DNA of 44,331 nucleotides from Ekhidna sp. (GTDB lineage Bacteria > Bacteroidota > Bacteroidia > Cytophagales > Cyclobacteriaceae), in contig JABSPG010000006.1 in the NCBI GenBank assembly GCA_013214445.1, positions 1-44,331 on the forward strand, in the 5' to 3' direction. Shown piece by piece: positions 41,201-44,331 of this stretch (positions are counted from its first letter, which is position 1; each line of letters opens with the position of its first letter). The position numbers and the translations under genes were made by a program. The notes below the pieces were generated by a model that was not told the DNA's origin, did not search any database, and worked only from the letters and a program-made list of their open reading frames with translations.

Positions 41201-41786
41201 GGCGGTGGATGGTGAGGACCCTGACTACAATGAGATCGTTGATCAGATACAGGACTGGGTTCTACTGAACGAGGAGAGATCAGCCACTGCTAAGGTCATG
41301 TTCGAGAGGGGTACTAGCCTCATGACAAAGTCAGGTGCACCGAGGGCTGAGAAGACACTGTTGTCCGTGTTCGACAAGTCCGACAGGGAGTACCTAGAGA
41401 AGGGGGAGTTAATACCGATTCCACTTCCGTACTCAAGGGAGGAGTCATCAGCGAAGTCAACCCTTAATGTTAGGTTGAGTGGGCTATGGCTGGAACAGCT
41501 AAATAAGTTCCAAGCAGAGATGGAGGAGGCACCAGCCATGACTACGAATAATATCAATAAATTTATAGGATTGATCAGGTCAGACTACCCTGAGTTATTC
41601 AACTCCATCAACAATAAGTACGTCCGAAGGAGGATAGCTAACGAGGTGGTTCAGCAGTACATTGACACTGGTGAGTTCAACTGGGTTGAGGACGAGGAAG
41701 CAATTAGGGCTGACATAGAGAAGAAGACCGTTGATGTCTTCAGGGATGTCTTAAGGGATTACGCTAAACCAACAAAGAGTAGGTAA
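35241..41786 (+). CDS. giant ejected internal virion protein with inserted HDxxGH domain
   Basis: 2181 residues. N-terminal 400: acidic, with DLDLDND near 356-362. About 468-510 and 515-545: hydrophobic helices (TTAVTILSGGTAAPYLAAGL), possible membrane insertion. About 930-1150: a compact domain with H1053-D-x-x-G-H1058, EENAW-x-x-H1077 and TETRGQNSWVNFG (1091-1103), a conserved set that looks metal-binding and is known to me from large phage proteins. After 1180: RENKGSYLNRSYKVFSD and LLGEIKDPVLQYTQTVLKLN, motifs of large internal proteins of marine podoviruses. C-terminal helices follow to the end. It is probably injected with DNA. No lysozyme or RNA-polymerase domain is evident. Confidence 0.7.
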   Translation: MTGGPKREDLTKLRDLYSPDMDIDSFESQMSSSDVFKRKALRFAQQNDQELFDAIINPNKKKVVSGPQEDGLESSTEGSPSATGSSQEGDKAIKPWRGSFKPNENQVDRGSEALRDVNSAIQFGFIPPSVERLKQEKESDQLDRRLQLGIASPSQQREYNEEMKAASDNRRSKIEAGLRESYNSDFSVSSNPDGVSMEYNYSYNNIDGKEVFNRVVPLSIDKDQSADQLYTFLGPKLQEIIALETYGYNDRIDSDPAFKEQQRQLLDLIGKEITFTSDESPFVTAGGGAGAETVVERREYTREDYFEDINELREKKRSEFYSEWSQGIKSQILQAFPGLTEEELKSIDTSLYTEYGVDLDLDNDGMYNVKSWSEDAMTSLGIGLTNVSHSLSYIPTYLKAEFAKLVSGYDESVVKIAEKSKSNARRNKRMDSERLDARRTKFTKDLSEALESGDAELFGRQLLNTTAETAPIILETTAVTILSGGTAAPYLAAGLIGTQTGIGTYMDIADDPELSDAAKLGIAITSGAAEGAFAFVGGKITSKAMMNQIARDAVDGDAVAKNRLKDFVKGQLITNGLEPMMAEGSEEFMVEFTNSIAEDIAYGRDVDFDAALSRGKTAFIAGAGAGKAFNTAGSVSGRVMGAVNSRFTSADLSMQLGIDAEIESAINSIQGVKDPELITVLSNRVQRLQELKNESRGEQRAYFEAMMVRQPEAFNDLMDANTRVSVLTEAYAKADESSKELISKEIDAEMVRIEGAHAMMSDTSSELTIDERNQLADMRVSSIRDGASRMQSVAEARLRQLKDDGAGAHEVSKAQAEVKAISESVSALTELQEKSRLTDGYLSEVMAAHEAGIMTDKELQLAVDQSNYFNTLISDVTGADIESISRTVELPKPGSRLFSQPVSDILSVANKYNSQAGLPEVKINRVKSLDQSKSKSIADAYDSLLDDNLDNPEVYSSYNDLVVETNSQFEALQSEGYVVELYKGEGEPYANSQEMLEDLRVNKHIYVFSTKAGFGDNAITTDDLSRNPMLKDSGFKDSNGEPLMNNDVFRAVHDIFGHGKLGNSFGPIGEENAWVTHSQMYSPNARRAMTTETRGQNSWVNFGPHLRNSDGSLPSKGDDNYIPLSQRRFADQKLDLLPDDMVFDMTVDSVVKPTNPLSYIDEAGFISPTMREAIYRLTPKGIRGMLPRPTMDADPLSFKEKNANLKDRARREFRKFFYSGGGLDIKSSEIIRGRDRSRRAFENTIKSEVQVLNRLLKKAGYDDQASIDLIQGTIDGTIVDERLTGVSEADARAELRSKLISQFGEKDGSIIFYMRDRIDSMTDDVISILETVKGNEDLVRRMRENKGSYLNRSYKVFSDESHRDRLSKPRGKRSVKTQHLFDDAIDYVMEENPGMSFDDAQGIVEQYVQDVVGKGHRGMVMSGSRVYTSNTKGRKEIAEPFRKLLGEIKDPVLQYTQTVLKLNEMKTSLEMQQELANHLIEAGLGSESITEDMNTPLTDSKTDSFGMEPLNAINVDPDFREAYESLDPLKSMQDYDMAIRNFIRFQSNVKMYKTVLSPTTTFRNLMSGMFLSANAGHQPFSSHSLLAIKEAWGGRKTREELRVITRKLIESGVIGDGGRSGEMLATINDAGHDISNITGDAGPGTKLFNVAQKLYAFGDDFYKVNGFMLEKDRLIKEGGMTEEQAWDLASERIRGGYPTYSYLPKNMQALRRFPLTGTFVSFPYEVMRTTKNNLRYMVEDFQAGRKKMGMRRLAGLFVATTGPSIVSAISMSLHGIDDEEEAMLRRAKAPWERNSQLLVLSNEDGTVTTLDLSFLAPSATWLKPFTALARSRTGLKGDDTAFDRAWDGAKELLDPYTSVDLSFATFSRLVNNKDEFGNPIYNGTPFNEDSGKAMKDMLGEADKVSVWLGKKVGPGAFNNFAEFMRANSVREDLFGSRVTKYKEYTNQEALLALFGFRTSAMPIPNSVRYTMHDVDAAIDNQKRFMTKAVDGEDPDYNEIVDQIQDWVLLNEERSATAKVMFERGTSLMTKSGAPRAEKTLLSVFDKSDREYLEKGELIPIPLPYSREESSAKSTLNVRLSGLWLEQLNKFQAEMEEAPAMTTNNINKFIGLIRSDYPELFNSINNKYVRRRIANEVVQQYIDTGEFNWVEDEEAIRADIEKKTVDVFRDVLRDYAKPTKSR

Positions 41787-42256
41787 TGAGTGAAGGAAAG
41801 AAAAAGTTTAAGGACACCAAGATAGGGGGCTGGATTAGATCCAACGCCCCTAAGGTTCTTGATGTTGTAGGAGATGCGCTTCCAGATAAAGGCGTCTTAG
41901 GTATTGTAAAGAATTTAATTGACTCAGATCCCGACATTAGTCCCGAGCAACGCATGGAATTCATGAGGTTGCTCCAGCAGGAGATGTCTATACTGGATCA
42001 AGAAATCAGTAATAGGTGGGGTAGTGACATGAGCTCTGACTCATGGCTAAGCAAGAACGTACGTCCGTTGACGTTACTGTCTTTGCTTGTGTTCATATAC
42101 GTGATCATCATCTTTGATTCTATTGATCGTGCTGCGTTCAGTGTCGGTGAAGGGTGGATCAGTATGTTGTCATCGATCCTCGGTATCGTGATCGTGGCTT
42201 ACTTTGGTGCAAGAACCTACGAGAAAAAAGGGATAGAGATCGGGAGGAAAAAGTAA
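41786..42256 (+). CDS. holin (3TM/gene-transfer-agent holin family)
   Basis: A 156-residue protein. The soluble front half carries helices (VLDVVGDALPDKGVLGIVKN, PEQRMEFMRLLQQEM). It is followed by WLSKNVRPLTLLSLLVFIYV (about 87-106), a first membrane helix, and a second at about 124-143 (GWISMLSSILGIVIVAYFGA). The tail is basic (KKGIEIGRKK). The arrangement SWLSKNVRPLTLL before the first span is typical of the family called holin of 3TMs for gene-transfer release. It would open the inner membrane for the lytic enzyme. TAATG links it to the giant gene, placing lysis at the end of the late transcript. Confidence 0.8.
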   Translation: MSEGKKKFKDTKIGGWIRSNAPKVLDVVGDALPDKGVLGIVKNLIDSDPDISPEQRMEFMRLLQQEMSILDQEISNRWGSDMSSDSWLSKNVRPLTLLSLLVFIYVIIIFDSIDRAAFSVGEGWISMLSSILGIVIVAYFGARTYEKKGIEIGRKK

Positions 42257-42289
42257 AGCCCCTGCTAAGTATTACCTCAACAAGGGCTT
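42256..42289. terminator. hairpin between converging transcripts
   Basis: AAGCCC and GGGCTT, plus an inner TG/CA, pair around an 18-nt loop between the holin stop and the leftward gene's stop. The U-run is poor on both sides. It may act as a weak bidirectional terminator. Confidence 0.4.
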
Positions 42290-42312
42290 GGTTACACACC
42301 CCCGTGTGCAAG

Positions 42313-42567
42313 CTATGTCCTAACGAAGTAGTCATTCAACTCATCCATTGAGTCGAAGGTCTTGTACATTGGCTTGTTTGCTGGTGAGCGCTTAGGGTAA
42401 ACACAGTACCTCGCGGGTACATGTTCTCCGTTCATGTCCCAATAATCGGATAATAGTCCCACGTAGCATGGTCCATCCCATCCTGCCTCGAACCCTCCAG
42501 CACTTACCGTGCACATCAGGTTAACGAGGTACATTGGCGGGTACTTCCCTGGCTCTGATATCGTCAT
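42313..42567 (-). CDS. hypothetical 84-residue protein
   Basis: The protein begins MTISEPGKYPPMYLVNLMC and is rich in Tyr, Pro and Gly, with four Cys (CTVSAGGF, GPCYVGLL, YCVYPKRS). The Cys pattern does not form a clear zinc knuckle. No family is recognised. Its start overlaps the end of the MazG-like gene by 4 nt, and it is the last gene of the leftward right arm. Confidence 0.65.
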   Translation of the reverse strand: MTISEPGKYPPMYLVNLMCTVSAGGFEAGWDGPCYVGLLSDYWDMNGEHVPARYCVYPKRSPANKPMYKTFDSMDELNDYFVRT

Positions 42568-42884
42568 GACCAGTCCTCCTCCTTAACGAACACGCCGTTA
42601 ACCATTGACCCCTTGCGGTCCTTGATCTTGTTGTAGGCTTGCCTCAGGCACTCTGATGGCTCGTACCCTAGTTGCTTTGACAGGATGATGGATGTCACGA
42701 ACAGGTCACCCAGTTCCCCTGCTATGTTGTTACCCTCCTTGTTAACCTCAGAGGATACCTCCCCTAGTTCCTCAACCAGTTTCATGAACTGCTTCGGATG
42801 GTTCTCGTACTTAAGTAGGCCCTTCTCTTTGGCCCATTCTACCACGTCACCGCAGTAGTCATCGAATGAAATTAAATTACCCAT
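42564..42884 (-). CDS. MazG-like nucleotide pyrophosphohydrolase
   Basis: A 106-residue all-helical protein with the MazG/all-alpha NTP-PPase motif: E38-E39-L-G-E42 in FMKLVEELGEVSSEV, and E57-L-G-D60 in IAGELGDLFVTSI, matching ExxE(12-28)ExxD with Mg ligands. Members cleave (d)NTPs or ppGpp-like alarmones to monophosphates. In phages they adjust nucleotide pools or relieve starvation signalling in slow-growing hosts. It overlaps the nuclease gene upstream by 8 nt and the next gene by 4 nt. Confidence 0.85.
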   Translation of the reverse strand: MGNLISFDDYCGDVVEWAKEKGLLKYENHPKQFMKLVEELGEVSSEVNKEGNNIAGELGDLFVTSIILSKQLGYEPSECLRQAYNKIKDRKGSMVNGVFVKEEDWS

Positions 42885-43389
42885 TTGCTTTTATTGTTTC
42901 CCCACTAAGTGGATCCTTGTATTCCATACTGTATTTCATTACCATGTAGGAAGGTATAGACCTTATGTCCCTGTGGACCAGCAACGTGATCACGTCCTCC
43001 CTATCCTTTCGTTGGTACAGCTTTCTGTATGCCTTGGCCTTGGTGGTGTAGACCTTATCAACTACCTCCTTAACTAACTCAACTAGGTCAACCCTCTTCA
43101 CGCAAGCAAAACCTTGTAGCTCAGGCATGTCAAACGCTATCCATTCGGCCTCACCGAACAACCATCCGTTCTCACCCCTCACGTTCTTTATCTCAACCCA
43201 TATCTCATCAAGCATGTTGTCACCCTTGACATCAACACTCGATTCACCAAAGTAGAAATCAATATGTTTGTTTATATCGTCCTCTCTCGAGGATTTAATA
43301 CAACCAGGTTGAGCACGGGTGAACCTCTCTTCTGTGCGCCTACCTTTCTTAAAGGATTGGCCCCAACGTTGTTTAGATACGTTACTCAT
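42877..43389 (-). CDS. PD-(D/E)XK-like nuclease
   Basis: A 170-residue protein. Residues 18-68 carry a likely nuclease core: EERFTRAQ with E20/E21, IDFYF (D44), SVDVKG (D53, K55) and IWVEIKN (E66, K68), followed by GENGWLFGEAEWIAF. The D...(D/E)xK arrangement is typical of phage PD-(D/E)XK endonucleases that process DNA or degrade host DNA. The C-terminal half is helical and basic. Which Asp/Glu are catalytic is inferred. It overlaps both neighbours by 8 nt. Confidence 0.65.
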   Translation of the reverse strand: MSNVSKQRWGQSFKKGRRTEERFTRAQPGCIKSSREDDINKHIDFYFGESSVDVKGDNMLDEIWVEIKNVRGENGWLFGEAEWIAFDMPELQGFACVKRVDLVELVKEVVDKVYTTKAKAYRKLYQRKDREDVITLLVHRDIRSIPSYMVMKYSMEYKDPLSGETIKANG

Positions 43390-43600
43390 GTATCTGTCTT
43401 ACAGCCTCCCTAATCCCATTACCTTCCTCTGTTATAGACTTCAAGGCTTTGTTTAGTTGCTCACCTACTTGGGATGGGTATATTCTAGGTCTACCTTTGT
43501 CGGTATGTATAGCCTCGTATAGCTCATTAACCACGTCATGCATACGTTGTGTAGCCAAGGAGTACTGCCTAGCTAATTCATTCTCCTGTTCTGTTGTCAT
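43382..43600 (-). CDS. hypothetical helical protein
   Basis: The start is set at ATG 43600 (MTTEQENELARQYSL) because it follows an A-rich leader (AAAAAAACATACA). An earlier ATG at 43633 would add 11 basic residues deep inside the upstream gene. The 72-residue product is helical (MHDVVNELYEAIHTD, LNKALKSITEEGNGI). No family is recognised. It overlaps the nuclease genes on both sides. Confidence 0.6.
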   Translation of the reverse strand: MTTEQENELARQYSLATQRMHDVVNELYEAIHTDKGRPRIYPSQVGEQLNKALKSITEEGNGIREAVRQIHE

Positions 43601-44054
43601 TGTATGTTTTTTTGATCTCGGCGCACGCTTCAATCATTTGTTGTTTGTTCTTCACAATGAATACTAAGGGAAGGTTTTCAGTCCTGTTATTATTAAGCCA
43701 CCATAAAAACAACTTCCATCTTAAAGTAAAGGTGATGTTACTCTTATTGTACCCCTTCACCTCTATATAGAACTCTTTTTCTTTACCCACGAAGTCAGGG
43801 GTATAGGTAATACTATCCACGTACTTACCTGTCTTATCGGTCAGCAATTTACTTTTAGGTGTCATTTTCAGGTACTTGCCCTTATATATGAACCTAGGGA
43901 CCAATGTAATTGATTCAGGCTCGTAATCAAACTTAATCCCATGGTTAGAGAGTTCATTAGCCATCTCTTTTTCTAGTGATGATTTATACTTTCCTAATTC
44001 CCTCCTCTTACCTTTTCTTTTGGGTGTTGATCTATTTAACTTCCTTCTTCTCAT
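43578..44054 (-). CDS. DUF1064 / T7 endonuclease I-like nuclease
   Basis: A 158-residue protein with a basic N-terminus (MRRRKLNRSTPKRKGKRR). The catalytic plan is E28 in SSLEKEMANEL, then YTPDF with D87 and IEVKG with E98 and K100, followed by a helix (LRWKLFLWWLNNN). This order matches phage PD-(D/E)XK enzymes of the DUF1064/Holliday-junction resolvase group, which trim branched DNA before packaging or during replication. A promoter lies 7-37 nt upstream. It is the first gene of this leftward operon. Confidence 0.75.
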   Translation of the reverse strand: MRRRKLNRSTPKRKGKRRELGKYKSSLEKEMANELSNHGIKFDYEPESITLVPRFIYKGKYLKMTPKSKLLTDKTGKYVDSITYTPDFVGKEKEFYIEVKGYNKSNITFTLRWKLFLWWLNNNRTENLPLVFIVKNKQQMIEACAEIKKTYNDNRTGE

Positions 44055-44060
44055 TACCCT

Positions 44061-44091
44061 CTAAGATAGTAAGGCGAATGAAACTATGCAA
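44061..44091 (-). promoter_or_regulatory. leftward promoter of the nuclease/MazG operon
   Basis: On the minus strand TTG (44091-44089) is followed after exactly 20 nt by TATCTTAG (44068-44061). The box ends 6 nt before the ATG at 44054, so the 5' leader is nearly absent. The geometry equals that of promoters at 3067, 3388 and 25108. Confidence 0.6.
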
Positions 44092-44113
44092 GTAATACAC
44101 CTACTATTAGTGC

Positions 44114-44137
44114 AAAAAGAAAGCCCCGAAGGGCTTC
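44114..44137 (-). terminator. leftward rho-independent terminator
   Basis: On the minus strand AAGCCC-TTCG-GGGCTT is followed by TCTTTTT. It stops transcripts coming from the partial gene at the right edge before the nuclease operon promoter. Confidence 0.85.
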
Positions 44138-44196
44138 CACACTGGTTTAAGAACCAATGGTTTTTCGTGGCAATGGATAGCATCCGCACACCACCG

Positions 44197-44331
44197 TCAC
44201 TTTAGTAAGGCGTCAATAGAAGGCTTTAACTCTCGGAATATCTCCCGCTTACACTCTGGAACATCTTCCTCTGTTATTGAATTCCACTTCTCAATAATTC
44301 TAGCGGAGCGTTCTACGTGCCAGTTCTCAAT
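44197..44331 (-). CDS. C-terminal end of a protein (runs off window)
   Basis: An open frame enters from the right edge and ends at TGA (44199-44197), giving the last 44 residues of a charged helical protein (...WHVERSARIIEKWNS...KREIFRELKPSIDALLK). It is followed by 60 nt and a strong terminator on the same strand, which supports it as a real gene end. No family can be named from this fragment. Confidence 0.65.
   Translation of the reverse strand: MENWHVERSARIIEKWNSITEEDVPECKREIFRELKPSIDALLK

Noticed and set aside
35241..41786. Virion RNA polymerase, by analogy with crAss-like phage giant proteins of similar size
   Set aside because: A DLDLDND stretch is present but looks like an acidic calcium-type loop. 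Other polymerase motifs are not seen, and the later motifs fit ejected internal proteins. Host-type promoters before late genes also make a phage polymerase unnecessary here.
1..44331. CRISPR arrays, insertion sequences, integrase and attachment sites
   Set aside because: I saw no regularly spaced repeats, transposase-like ORF or recombinase; the T-arm sequences alone do not make a convincing attachment site.

Overview
The window is part of a tailed-phage genome (short-tailed, podovirus-like) whose host is most likely a marine or aquatic Bacteroidota (Flavobacteriia-like) bacterium. The evidence is as follows. Promoters fit the Bacteroidota primary-sigma pattern (TTG, 19-20 nt, TAnnTTTG). Start codons follow A-rich leaders rather than Shine-Dalgarno sequences. 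A lipoprotein carries a dockerin-like loop common in Bacteroidota secreted proteins. The terminase, portal, tail and giant virion proteins recall crAss-like podoviruses; that relationship is inferred by eye, not searched. Arg is written mostly as AGG. TAA, TAG and TGA are all used as stops. No polymerase, primase, helicase or integrase is present, so the window is the late (virion) arm plus pieces of two minus-strand arms, not the whole genome.

Left arm (1-2170, minus strand). Four small genes (one runs off the edge) lie downstream of a promoter at 2138-2167. Between promoter and genes is about 550 nt of non-coding but highly foldable RNA. Two tRNA-like elements (1487-1576 and 554-630) punctuate the arm. 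They keep an acceptor/T-arm half but do not fold as normal cloverleaves.

Divergent control region (2170-3423). It holds no conventional gene. It carries three TTAACA-N4-TTAACA sites, four palindromic GTATGC/GCATAC boxes inside a 14-bp inverted repeat, a cluster of TGTTCA half-sites, a chain of mini-ORFs linked by TGATG/TAATG overlaps, and two rightward promoters.

Early rightward block (3423-7127): tightly packed small genes, several with membrane segments. A lone minus-strand winged-helix protein (7124-7558) follows. Late genes then run from 7574: a GroES-like protein, possible small terminase, large terminase, portal, an Ig-like protein, a collagen-stalked fibre and its lectin-like tip, a DUF5675 protein, a lipoprotein, paralogous beta-rich decoration proteins, a scaffold-like protein, the major capsid protein and a head fibre.

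An AT-rich cassette between two terminators (24760-25570) interrupts the structural genes. It carries a 46-codon gene and a DUF7352-like gene whose 5' leader is a third tRNA-like element with its own near-perfect promoter. Tail ring, tail/muzzle, internal virion and a 2181-residue ejected protein follow, then a holin.

Right arm (42313-44331, minus strand): a hypothetical gene, a MazG-like gene, two PD-(D/E)XK-type nucleases and another hypothetical gene, converging on the holin. An upstream partial gene ends at a terminator.

The best candidates for something undescribed are the structured RNA, the family of non-canonical tRNA-like elements, the repeated pattern of promoter boxes placed 4 nt before start codons (leaderless transcripts), and the HDxxGH/TETRGQNSWVNFG domain that looks inserted into the giant ejected protein.
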